Assembly: GCF_039545035.1 (NCBI RefSeq)
Contig: NZ_BAABRO010000026.1
Span: 1-64,000, forward strand
Direction: 5' to 3'
DNA length: 64,000 nt
Source of the DNA: Novipirellula caenicola
GTDB lineage: Bacteria > Planctomycetota > Planctomycetia > Pirellulales > Pirellulaceae
Shown: one piece after another, positions 1 to 8,151 of the stretch
How the letters are laid out: every line of letters starts with the position of its first letter
How positions within the stretch are numbered: position 1 is the first letter of the stretch
Translations under genes and position numbers: made by a program
Notes under the pieces: generated by a model
What the model saw: the letters and a program-made list of their open reading frames with translations, nothing else
Database searches by the model: none
Told to the model about the DNA's origin: nothing

Positions 1-2
1 AG

Positions 3-230
3 GCAGCGGGGTTGACCAAACATGTGACCAGCCACACGTTCCGTCACTGCTTCGCGACTCATCTGCTGTGGACGGGAACGGACATTCGCCGGATCCAAGA
101 ACTGCTGGGACATGCCGACATCAAGACAACGCAAATCTATACACATGTCGACAACACGCTGGGACCGGTCGTCGTCAGTCCACTGGATCGGTTAGCGGCG
201 GATGCGGCGGGGAAGGCAGCCGAAAAGTGA
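3..230 (+). CDS. Tyrosine recombinase, integron-integrase-like, C-terminal end (partial)
   Basis: The reading frame is open from base 3, so the 5' part of the gene lies before the window. The visible residues are the end of a tyrosine recombinase catalytic domain: [12 protein letters not shown] holds the HxxR box, [10 protein letters not shown] holds the GH pair, and IYTHV holds the nucleophilic tyrosine. The tail after that tyrosine (VVSPLDRL) looks more like integron integrases (IntI) than XerC or XerD, which usually end soon after the tyrosine. In integrons the attI site and cassettes lie on the 5' side of intI, which here is outside the window. No attC-like site was recognised downstream. 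The family call is firm; the IntI subtype is inference from a short fragment. Confidence 0.7.
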   Translation, partial: AAGLTKHVTSHTFRHCFATHLLWTGTDIRRIQELLGHADIKTTQIYTHVDNTLGPVVVSPLDRLAADAAGKAAEK

Positions 231-342
231 GGAACTGGGAGAATTGAAAAAGCTAAACTGACAATTGAAATAGGTAAATTGAAGTGGGGGCGGATGATAT
301 GCCGGCAGCCTGTGCTACGTGAACGTTCGGTTCGACCGTAGT

Positions 343-360
343 GGATCTTGCTAAAGATCC
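343..360. repeat. Hairpin GGATCTT-GCTA-AAGATCC
   Basis: Perfect 7-bp stem with a 4-base loop. It is the inverse-orientation copy of the hairpins at 810-827 and 1056-1073, including the adjoining CCGTAGT/ACTACGG bases. A related hairpin pair sits near 63.4 kb. Confidence 0.7.
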
Positions 361-804
361 TCATGTGGCAGGAACTTAAGCAGTACCCACTACGCTGAGG
401 TTACCATTGATTGACGGCTTAAAGAGACTTGGTTCTTAGGCTGGAAGCCTAGGCTACGTGCACCTTCGGTTGCTCCGGTGGCACTCCGCTGAGCTCCACC
501 GCAATGGCGAGAATCGGATTATTGGCAATCCACGCGGCAGTTGCAAGCGAATTCTCGGAGGATTTCTGTTCGCTGCCGGAGCTCGAGGATGGGAGGTGAC
601 GACTGGCCCCGAATGGGGAAGAAGTCATTGAACAGGAGGAAAGGGAGATAACGGAGAAAGAGGGGATTTGTGGCTCGGGCGTCTCGGCTTGCCGCTGTTC
701 AAATTGTCCGTGCAAAATCCACTTCCGTATGCATCGGAGAAATCGTGTGTAATGCGGAGGCGTGATTGAATGGGGGCGGCGGGGAGTGGTTGACGGTCGA
801 ATGT

Positions 805-895
805 GGGCGGGATCTTTAGCAAGATCCACTACGGGAGGCCTCGACGGCCCGTCCGACCTCTCCCGCGCTGCGCTCGGGAGAGGTGGCTGATGGAG
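805..895. repeat. 91-bp direct repeat, copy A
   Basis: Matches 1051-1141 at roughly nine bases in ten, with no gaps. It contains the hairpin GGATCTT-TAGC-AAGATCC (810-827) and a second hairpin with arms CCTCTCCCG (857-865) and CGGGAGAGG (875-883). Similarity to copy B continues weakly to the left (GATTGAATGGGGGCGGCG near 767). Confidence 0.85.
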
Positions 896-1050
896 AAGCT
901 TATGGAGAATACGTGACTTGCGGCTCTGTTCCCTCGGTTTGCTCCTGTTTAAAACAGACCTCGCATCTGTTGCTTGCGTCTGTGGCGGCGAGCATCGATG
1001 CGGAGTTGTGATTGAATGGGGGCGGCGCCGAGGGGGTGACGGTCGTCTTG

Positions 1051-1141
1051 AGGCGGGATCTTTAGCAAGATCCACTACGGGAGGCCTAAGGGGCCCGTCC
1101 GACCTCTCACGTGCTGCGCTCGGGAGAGGTGGCAGATGGAG
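1051..1141. repeat. 91-bp direct repeat, copy B
   Basis: Second copy of the repeat at 805-895, offset by 246 bases, with the same two hairpins; the second is weakened by substitutions in its left arm. It lies about 60 bases beyond the stop codon of ilvD, which is transcribed toward it. Confidence 0.85.
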
Positions 1142-1198
1142 CGAGGGCCAATGGGAAACATTGTCCATCACCAGGTAACCTTTACCGCGGCCTGTGGA

Positions 1199-2878
1199 TC
1201 ACTCGTCGGTGACACAGCCTTCGCTAGCGCTTTTCACGTTCTTGATGTACTTGTACAACGTGCCGCGAGTTGCTTTCAGCGGTGGTGCGGTCCAGGCGTC
1301 GCGGCGTTTGGCCAGTTCGGCTTCGTCAACGTCCACATCCAGTCGATTGGTTTCCGCATCGATCGTGATCGTATCACCATCTTGAACCAGAGCGATCGGG
1401 CCACCCTCTTGGGCTTCCGGCGTAATATGGCCGACGATAAATCCGTGGCTGCCGCCGCTGAATCGGCCATCGGTCAACAGTGCCACATCCGATCCAAGTC
1501 CCGCGCCCATGATGGCACTGGTCGGGGTCAACATCTCAGGCATGCCGGGGCCGCCCTTGGGACCTTCGTAGCGGATCACAACGACATCACCCTTTTGGAT
1601 CTTCTTTTCCTCCAGTGCATGCAGCATGTCCTCTTCGCTGTCAAAGACGCGTGCCGGGCCGCTGAACTGCAATCCCTCTTTTCCCGTGATCTTGGCCACC
1701 GCGCCGTCGGGTGACAGCGATCCACGCAAGATGCGAATGTGACCGGTCTTTTTGATCGGTTCCTTGGTGGAGTGGACGATCGTTTGCCCTTCTTTCAAAT
1801 CGGGCAGCGACTCAAGGTTCTCGGCCAGCGTTTTGCCGGTCACGGTCATGCACGATCCGTCGAGCAGGCCTTCTTTGAGCAGGTACTTCATCACCGCAGG
1901 AGTACCACCGACCGAATGCAGGTCTTCTTGCACAAATTTGCCGCTCGGCTTCAAATCGGCGAGGAATGGGATGCGGTCACTGACGCTTTGAAAGTCGTCG
2001 ATCGTCAGCGGTACTTCGACCGCACGCGCCATCGCGATCAGATGCAACACGGCATTGGTGCTGCCACCGAGTGCCATCACGGTCACCATCGCGTTTTCAA
2101 ACGCAGTGCGGGTCATGATGTCGCGTGGTTTCAGGTCCAGTTTCAGCAGTTCTAGGATCGCATGGCCTGCGTGTCGGCATTCTTCTTTTTTCTCGGGATC
2201 GACTGCCGGGATGCTGGCCGAATACGGCAGCGACATGCCCAAGGCTTCGATTGCCGAGGCCATCGTGTTGGCAGTGTACATCCCGCCACAAGCGCCTGCA
2301 CCTGGGCAACTGTGGCGGACGATTTCTTTGCGTTCCTCTTCGTTGATTTGGCCGGCGATGAATTGGCCATAACACTGGAATGCGCTGACAATATCCAAGT
2401 TCTGGTCCTTGAATCGTCCCGGCTTGATCGTTCCGCCATAGACCATGATGGCAGGGCGGTTCAATCGTCCCATCGCGATCAAGCATCCTGGCATGTTCTT
2501 GTCACATCCAGGTAGTGCGATCAGCGCGTCGTACCACTGAGCGCCCATGATCGTCTCGATCGAATCGGCAATCAAATCGCGGCTTTGCAGCGAGTAGCTC
2601 ATGCCGTCGGTGCCCATCGAGATGCCGTCGCTGACGCCGATCGTGTTGAACCGCATTCCGACCATGCCGGCGTCCACGACGCCCTTTTTGACCTCGGCGG
2701 CCAAATCCAATAGGTGCATGTTACAGCTGTTGCCTTCATACCAAACGCTTCCGATACCGACTTGCGGTTTGTTCATGTCTTCGGAAGTCATCCCGGTGGC
2801 GTAGAGCATCGCTTGGGATGCGCCTTGGCTTTTGGGCTGGGTGATGTGTTGGCTGTACTTGTTTAGCGGAGCATTCAT
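1199..2878 (-). CDS. ilvD: Dihydroxy-acid dehydratase
   Basis: Dehydrates 2,3-dihydroxy-3-methylbutanoate and its isoleucine-pathway homologue to 2-oxo acids in valine and isoleucine synthesis, in the cytoplasm. The 559-residue length is normal for the family. Three cysteines sit in the expected iron-sulfur positions: C52 in [10 protein letters not shown]125 in GCDKNMPG and C197 in [16 protein letters not shown]. The presence of all three points to the [2Fe-2S] form typical of many bacteria and plants. The C-terminal part carries [21 protein letters not shown], split here as [11 protein letters not shown] and [10 protein letters not shown], the conserved IlvD/Edd end motif. No other branched-chain gene is adjacent, so it appears to be a lone gene. 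Confidence 0.97.
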   Translation of the reverse strand: MNAPLNKYSQHITQPKSQGASQAMLYATGMTSEDMNKPQVGIGSVWYEGNSCNMHLLDLAAEVKKGVVDAGMVGMRFNTIGVSDGISMGTDGMSYSLQSRDLIADSIETIMGAQWYDALIALPGCDKNMPGCLIAMGRLNRPAIMVYGGTIKPGRFKDQNLDIVSAFQCYGQFIAGQINEEERKEIVRHSCPGAGACGGMYTANTMASAIEALGMSLPYSASIPAVDPEKKEECRHAGHAILELLKLDLKPRDIMTRTAFENAMVTVMALGGSTNAVLHLIAMARAVEVPLTIDDFQSVSDRIPFLADLKPSGKFVQEDLHSVGGTPAVMKYLLKEGLLDGSCMTVTGKTLAENLESLPDLKEGQTIVHSTKEPIKKTGHIRILRGSLSPDGAVAKITGKEGLQFSGPARVFDSEEDMLHALEEKKIQKGDVVVIRYEGPKGGPGMPEMLTPTSAIMGAGLGSDVALLTDGRFSGGSHGFIVGHITPEAQEGGPIALVQDGDTITIDAETNRLDVDVDEAELAKRRDAWTAPPLKATRGTLYKYIKNVKSASEGCVTDE

Positions 2879-3074
2879 GGCCGGTGGAGTACGCAGTGCA
2901 GGAGGAATGGGGGAGAAACGTCAACAAGCGAAGAGAGGATTTTGCGGGGCTGAGTTCGCGTTCTCTGGCAGACTAAATCTGCGTCGATTTGCCGACTTCA
3001 CAGGCCACCGATTATGATCTTCAGCGAGCGTTTCACAACGGGACGGCGAAGCGAACTTTATCGGAGTAGACAAA

Positions 3075-3788
3075 ATGATGCGTTTTTCGTGGTTTTTGCT
3101 GGCGTTTGCGGTTTTTGCCCCTGGGGTCACGCTCGGCAACCGCGAGGCGTTGGCAGACGATTTTCAGCTCAAGTCGATGTCGCTGTTCGATGGGGATACC
3201 TTGGCAGGATGGGAAGGAAACGGTTACTGGTTCCGCATCGAGGACGACGCCATCGTGGCGGGGCGACTAGACGAGAAGATTCCGCACAACGAATTTTTGT
3301 GCACGATGGAACGTTTCGCTGATTTTGAACTGCGATTGGAAGCCAAATTGGTCTCGCCGAACGTCTCGGATGGGAAGGGGCCGGACCTTGGTAAGAAAAA
3401 GCCTTCGCTGAACGCCGGAGTCCAGTTTCGAACCAAACGCATCCCCGGCGATACCGAGGTTTCGGGCTACCAAGCGGATATGGGGAATATGGGCGAACGA
3501 TCGATTTGGGGGGCGTTGTACGACGAGTCGCGTCGCCGGAAATTCCTGGCTGAACCCGCTGCGGATCTCCCCCAAGACCTCGTCAAAGACAACGATTGGA
3601 ATTCGATTCGGATCCGCTGCGAAGGTCCGCGAATCCAGATTTTCATCAACGGCGTGCAAACGGTGGACTATACCGAAACCGACGACACGATTGCTCGCGA
3701 CGGGATCATCGGGCTGCAAATCCACAGCGGTCCTCCGGCCGAAGCCCACTACCGCAACATCCGCATCCGCAACCTCACCGCAAATTAG
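3075..3788 (+). CDS. Secreted DUF1080 (3-keto-disaccharide hydrolase domain) protein
   Basis: A 237-residue protein with a signal peptide (hydrophobic residues 6-20, likely cleavage after ALA at 25-27) followed by a single DUF1080/PF06439 domain. Typical marks are SLFDGDTLAGWEG near the start of the mature protein, a FADFELRLEAKL strand, and GIIGLQIHSG with AHYRNIRIRNL at the end. The family has a concanavalin-like jelly-roll fold, is greatly expanded in planctomycetes and is linked to carbohydrate turnover; a specific substrate cannot be read here. GGAG at 3062-3065 precedes the ATG. ilvD is divergent upstream with a gap of about 200 bases. Confidence 0.88.
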   Translation: MMRFSWFLLAFAVFAPGVTLGNREALADDFQLKSMSLFDGDTLAGWEGNGYWFRIEDDAIVAGRLDEKIPHNEFLCTMERFADFELRLEAKLVSPNVSDGKGPDLGKKKPSLNAGVQFRTKRIPGDTEVSGYQADMGNMGERSIWGALYDESRRRKFLAEPAADLPQDLVKDNDWNSIRIRCEGPRIQIFINGVQTVDYTETDDTIARDGIIGLQIHSGPPAEAHYRNIRIRNLTAN

Positions 3789-3900
3789 GCAATGTCGCTG
3801 ATCGCTCCGCGATCTTGCGTTTTCGGGCATGGTGCGATTCCGAGCCCCTGCGTTTTTACAGACTTCTCGTTTTGATCGCCGAGCGAGCAACGACATAAAT

Positions 3901-4527
3901 ATGATGAAAATTGCATTTGTTTACTTCGATCTCGGCAACGTGATCGTTTCGTTTGATCCGAAAATTGCCGTCGGCAATGTCGCGAGTCGCTTTGGGGTGG
4001 ACGTCGCGATGGCAGAACAGGCGATTTATCGGAGCGGATTGCAGGATCGCTTTGAACACGGCCATGTCACCGGCGAAGAATACGCTCAGCTGGTTCGTGA
4101 TTTGCTGGCGGTTTCCGATTCGCAAATGCCGACCGCCGACCTGCTTGACGCGATCAGCGACATGTTCACGCCGATCGAATCGATGCGAAATACGGTCACG
4201 AAGGTCCACGAATCGGGAACACGTTATGGGTTGCTATCGAACACCTGTCACGCTCATTGGGACTGGATCGCCCGACAAACGTGGCAGGTTTCGTCGCTTG
4301 CGTGGCCTGTTCGTGTATTGAGTTGCGAAGTCAGCTCGATGAAGCCCGATCATGGGATTTATCAGGTGGCTGAAGAATTGGCCGGTGTTTCTCCCGAAGC
4401 GATCCTGTTTCTCGACGACAAACCTGAGAATGTGGCCGCGGCAATCGACCGAGGCTGGAATGCGGTCCAGTGTTTCGGAGGCGATCAAGCCGAGGATGCT
4501 CTGAAGACATATGGGGTGATCGCTTAG
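3901..4527 (+). CDS. HAD-superfamily phosphatase, YihX-like
   Basis: A 208-residue hydrolase of the haloacid dehalogenase superfamily. Motif I is YFDLGNVIV with the nucleophile D10; the third position is Gly rather than the usual second Asp, as in the YihX sugar-phosphatase branch. Motif II is LLSNTC, motif III lies around SMKPDHGIY, and motif IV is ILFLDDKPENV. A small helical cap follows motif I. An upstream in-frame start at 3829 would add 24 residues of low-complexity, poorly conserved sequence; 3901 puts the start directly before motif I and is preferred. Probably a cytoplasmic sugar-phosphate phosphatase, but the substrate is not determined by sequence. Confidence 0.85.
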   Translation: MMKIAFVYFDLGNVIVSFDPKIAVGNVASRFGVDVAMAEQAIYRSGLQDRFEHGHVTGEEYAQLVRDLLAVSDSQMPTADLLDAISDMFTPIESMRNTVTKVHESGTRYGLLSNTCHAHWDWIARQTWQVSSLAWPVRVLSCEVSSMKPDHGIYQVAEELAGVSPEAILFLDDKPENVAAAIDRGWNAVQCFGGDQAEDALKTYGVIA

Positions 4528-4700
4528 CCCGTTCGCCATCTCGGCGGTCGGTCCCCTAATGCCATCGACGTTGGCCGGTCCCCCATGCCGGCTCGCTAAA
4601 TAGGGGAAGCCCTTCGGCTGTGCCGGGCGGCGTGGACGTCGTATGATGAGGCCAGGCACGACATCCGCTCTTTTTCTTTTCATCTTTCGCATCAACTGCA

Positions 4701-6281
4701 ATGGCACAGCTGGCACCCCCCTCATCGATCCCGATTCAATCCACGCCTCCTCGTCCCGTTGCCGTGATTGATATTGGGGCAACCAGCGTTCGCATGGCGA
4801 TTGCCGAGATCCATGCCGATGGCGAAGTCCGCACGCTCGACACACTGGTCCAACCGGTTGACCTGGGACGCGAAGCGTTTGACGTCCGGCGGTTCTCGCG
4901 AGGCACGATCGAAAAGGTCGCCGGGATCCTGAAAAAGTACCAGCGAGTGCTGCAAGAATACGGTATTTCCGCACCGCATGATTTGCGGGTCGTGGCCACC
5001 ACGGCAGTCCGCGAAGCCCTGAACCGGCTTGCCTTCACCGACCGCGTCTACATCGTCACGGGGATGAACGTCGAGCCGATTGACGAAGCCGAGGTGAACC
5101 GCATCACCTACATGGGGATCATGCCCCAGCTCCGCACGCATCCCGATTTGGCCGACGGTCGTTCGGTGGTGGTCGAAGTCGGCGGCGGCAACACCGAATT
5201 GTTGGTGATCCGTAGCGGCAATGTGTTGCACAGCCAATCGTATCGCTTGGGATCGCTGCGGCTGTTGCAACTGCTTGACCAAGCCAATGTGTCGGTCGCG
5301 AGACGACGGATTTTACTAGAAAGTCACATCCGCCGAATCTTGGACATGATCGTCGAAGAGGTGCACTCCGATGCGATGATTCATTTGGTTGCCTTTGGTG
5401 GCGACATGCGTTTCGCCGCCCATCAATTGCTCGATGGTTGGGATGGCACCTCGCTTGCCCAATTGTCGACCGATCGGTTGATCGAATTTACTAACGAAGT
5501 GCTCAAGCTTGACGAAGACGCGATCGTCAAACGATTCGGGGCAAGCTTTATCGAGGCCGAAACGCTCGGCCCGGCACTGCTTGCCTATTCGATGTTGGCC
5601 CAAGCGTTCAATCAGACGCACGTCTACGTTTGTGACACCAATTTGCGTGACGGTTTGTTGCGTGACATGGCGATCGGCGGCGAGTGGACTGCCGAATTTC
5701 GCAATCAAATTGTCCGCTCAGCCATCACGCTCGGGCGGCGGTTCGATTTCGATGAAACGCACGCCCGAAATGTTGCCGAGTTGTCGCGGAAATTGTTTGA
5801 ACAATTGGTTGCTGAACACCAATTGGATCAGCGACACGAAGTGATTCTGCACGTCGCGGCGCTGTTGCACGAGATTGGATTGATGATCAACGTTCGCAGC
5901 AACCACAAGCATGCTTTGTACGTCATCCGCAACAGCGGATTGTTTGGATTGTCCAAAAGCGAATTGCTGCAGGTCGGTTTGGTGGCTCGCTATTATCGCC
6001 GCGCCTCACCCCAACCGGCTCACGAAGGGTACGGATCGCTGGAACGCGAGGACCGTGTCATCGTGGCAAAGTTGGCGGCCATCCTTAGGCTTGCGATCGC
6101 ACTGGACGATACCCGCAGCGGACGGATTCGCGAGATCGAATGCACTCGCGAAGGACGACAACTCGTCATCAATGTTCCCGGTGTCGATGACGTTTCGCTT
6201 GAACAAATTGCGATGCGACAAAACTCGGGGCTGTTCCGTGACGTGTTTGGGATGCAAGTGTTGCTGCGTAGCGGTCGTTAG
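4701..6281 (+). CDS. ppx: Ppx/GppA-family exopolyphosphatase with HD domain
   Basis: A 526-residue protein with an ASKHA-fold Ppx/GppA domain (about residues 18-320) and an HD-like C-terminal domain (about 350-470). Phosphate-binding motifs are visible: VIDIGATSVRMAI, LRVVATTAVREALNR, and VVVEVGGGNTELLVI. The catalytic glutamate region falls in TGMNVEPIDEAEVNRITYMG. In the C-terminal part HVAALLHEIGLMINV gives an HE pair where HD domains have HD. The family hydrolyses polyphosphate or pppGpp; which one cannot be told here. No polyphosphate kinase gene is beside it. Transcribed in the same direction as its neighbours, but the gaps suggest separate transcription. Confidence 0.92.
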   Translation: MAQLAPPSSIPIQSTPPRPVAVIDIGATSVRMAIAEIHADGEVRTLDTLVQPVDLGREAFDVRRFSRGTIEKVAGILKKYQRVLQEYGISAPHDLRVVATTAVREALNRLAFTDRVYIVTGMNVEPIDEAEVNRITYMGIMPQLRTHPDLADGRSVVVEVGGGNTELLVIRSGNVLHSQSYRLGSLRLLQLLDQANVSVARRRILLESHIRRILDMIVEEVHSDAMIHLVAFGGDMRFAAHQLLDGWDGTSLAQLSTDRLIEFTNEVLKLDEDAIVKRFGASFIEAETLGPALLAYSMLAQAFNQTHVYVCDTNLRDGLLRDMAIGGEWTAEFRNQIVRSAITLGRRFDFDETHARNVAELSRKLFEQLVAEHQLDQRHEVILHVAALLHEIGLMINVRSNHKHALYVIRNSGLFGLSKSELLQVGLVARYYRRASPQPAHEGYGSLEREDRVIVAKLAAILRLAIALDDTRSGRIREIECTREGRQLVINVPGVDDVSLEQIAMRQNSGLFRDVFGMQVLLRSGR

Positions 6282-6479
6282 TCCAAGGGATAAAAACGGT
6301 TGCTTGATTGATTACAATGGACGTTTGGCGAGACGTTCGCGTTTTGACCGTTCCCCCCCTTGCGGGACGGCGTCGATTCGCCGCGTGAATCCCCGTCCTA
6401 CAACCCGAATCGGGCTCGTCGTAGATCCGGTGACAATCCGTTCGTCGACACCGCTCACGAACTGCGCAGAGGCATATCC

Positions 6480-7787
6480 ATGAGTTTTTCTAATGACGTT
6501 CCGGCGTTTATCAAATCTATCTGTATCTTCGGGAGTCTGGTTTTGGCGTTTTTGATTCGCAGTGAAGAAACGTCGGCGGACGATCTGTATACGATTTTGC
6601 GAGAGCGTTTGGTCGAAGACCGGATCGCCTCGGCCGGGGTCAAGGACTCTCGCGTGCTCGACGCGATTCGAAATACCGAGCGACATGAATTTGTCCCCAA
6701 AAGCCAACGAGAGAGGGCATATTTGGACATGGCGCTGCCGATTGGCGATTCGCAGACGATTAGCAGCCCGTTTACCGTGGCGTCGATGACAGAGGCGATC
6801 GAGCCCGAACCCACCGACAAAGTGCTCGAAATCGGTACCGGCAGCGGTTACCAAGCGGCTGTGCTTAGCCCGTTGGTCGAGCATGTCTATTCGATCGAGA
6901 TCGTTGATGAATTGGGACGCCGAGCCGCCGAGACGCTCTCGCGTTTGGGCTACGAGAATGTGTCCACGCGAATTGGTGATGGGTTTCTCGGTTGGCCCGA
7001 TGCCGCGCCATTTGACAAGATCATCGTCACTTGCAGCCCTGAATCGGTACCGCAGCCTTTGATCGATCAACTTCGCGAAGGCGGGCTGATGATCATTCCC
7101 GTCGGCCAGCGCTATCAGCAGACGTTGTATCGAATGCAAAAGGTCGACGGGAAATTGGTCCGCCAAGCACTGCACCCCACTCTGTTTGTCCCGATGACCG
7201 GCGAAGCCGAAGAGACTCGCCGCGAATTACCCGATCCGACCAATCCGGTGGTCGTTAACGGGAATTTCGAGACGCTGCCGACGCCGGAACAGAGTTCGAC
7301 CGAAGATTTTGTTCCTGGGTGGTACTACGGACGCCAAGTTAGCCAGGTCACGCCCGGCTCGGAATCCGCCAGCGAGGGGACGCTGTCGTCATCCGGATCG
7401 CCACGAGCGACGGTGCCTGAGGGCGCGACGTTCGTGCGATTTGAGAACGAGACATCGGGGTTGAGTTCACATTTGTTGCAGGGGATTGCGATCGACGGCC
7501 GCGAAGTGTCCATGATCCGGTTGAGTGGCCGCGTGCAAATCGAGAATGTGAAAATTGGCCCCGACCCCGAATCACTGCCCATGATCGCAATCAGTTTGTA
7601 CGACGAACAACGCCGTGATTTGGGAGCCTATTGGCTCGGACCGTTCCGAGGGACCCGGTCATGGCGCGAAGTGAGCCGTTTGGTGCGAATCCCTCATCAA
7701 ACCCGCGAGGCCATTCTGCGGATCGGATTGTTCGGAGCGACTGGCAAGGCGGAGTTTGACGCCATTGCCATCGAAAAAGTGGATTGA
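6480..7787 (+). CDS. Protein-L-isoaspartate O-methyltransferase with signal-like N-terminus and extra C-terminal domain
   Basis: Residues about 35-240 form a Pcm domain, which methylates isoaspartyl residues of damaged proteins with S-adenosylmethionine. Visible marks are the LPIGDSQTISSPFTVASMTE region and the SAM-binding VLEIGTGSGYQAAVL. Two features are odd. The start at 6480 (AGAGG about 10 bases upstream) gives a hydrophobic segment near residues 11-25 followed by SEETSADD, which looks like a signal peptide or anchor. About 190 residues after the Pcm domain, from VVNGNFETL onward, resemble a beta-rich carbohydrate-binding-like domain. The protein is 435 residues long against about 210 for ordinary Pcm. 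A further upstream in-frame start (6360) gives no recognisable sequence and was not used. Confidence 0.87.
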   Translation: MSFSNDVPAFIKSICIFGSLVLAFLIRSEETSADDLYTILRERLVEDRIASAGVKDSRVLDAIRNTERHEFVPKSQRERAYLDMALPIGDSQTISSPFTVASMTEAIEPEPTDKVLEIGTGSGYQAAVLSPLVEHVYSIEIVDELGRRAAETLSRLGYENVSTRIGDGFLGWPDAAPFDKIIVTCSPESVPQPLIDQLREGGLMIIPVGQRYQQTLYRMQKVDGKLVRQALHPTLFVPMTGEAEETRRELPDPTNPVVVNGNFETLPTPEQSSTEDFVPGWYYGRQVSQVTPGSESASEGTLSSSGSPRATVPEGATFVRFENETSGLSSHLLQGIAIDGREVSMIRLSGRVQIENVKIGPDPESLPMIAISLYDEQRRDLGAYWLGPFRGTRSWREVSRLVRIPHQTREAILRIGLFGATGKAEFDAIAIEKVD

Positions 7788-8151
7788 TTTTTTACCGGCC
7801 GCCTCTATTTTTTTCTCGGCGGCACGCTGTGGCGTTTTGACTCAGATTCTGCGGCTGATCGCTTGATTGGTCGCCCGATCGGCAGCAGAAAATATCTCAA
7901 TTTTGCGACGGAAACGGCGGTTTCTGTCGGCTCTTTCTCGTTTTCGGTTTGCCGAAATCCGGTGCGAGCATTGTTAACGCAGATCGGTCCGGGGGGTAAA
8001 GAGTCCGCCCTAGGATGTCGGTAATCGGTAAATTTTGCCTAGGCTGCTTGTTTCCCGCATTTCAACGGTTATTCTACCGCTGATACCAATCGTATCGGAT
8101 ATCGCTACAAGGCTTTCATAACGCGTTCAGAAATCGACGGAGGGGATTGAA
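7788..8151. other. Intergenic region, probable promoter of the Gly/Ser-repeat gene
   Basis: No gene is seen in these 364 bases. A small hairpin TTTCGG-TTTG-CCGAAA lies at 7942-7957 without a T tract. The last bases carry GGAGGGG (8139-8146), which sets the start of the next gene. No convincing promoter boxes could be assigned by eye. Confidence 0.5.

Larger units (their letters stand above)
231..1198. other. Non-coding, repeat-rich spacer
   Basis: About 970 bases without a credible gene. It holds a 91-base direct repeat in two copies, several hairpins of the form GGATCTT-loop-AAGATCC, and a hairpin near 435-455 built on AGGCTGGAAGCCT. A long open frame on the minus strand (449-1171) is produced by the repeat copies, is rich in Pro and Arg, and contains the same peptide twice; it is not taken as a gene. 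Confidence 0.6.

Noticed and set aside
449-1171. Long open frame on the minus strand in the first intergenic region
   Set aside because: It runs through the two 91-bp repeat copies and contains the same Pro/Arg-rich peptide twice. No start signal and no family resemblance; better explained by the repeats.
231-1198. Integron attC sites next to the integrase end
   Set aside because: The hairpins here lack the GTTRRRY and RYYYAAC boxes of attC, and the cassette side of an intI gene would lie to the left of the window.
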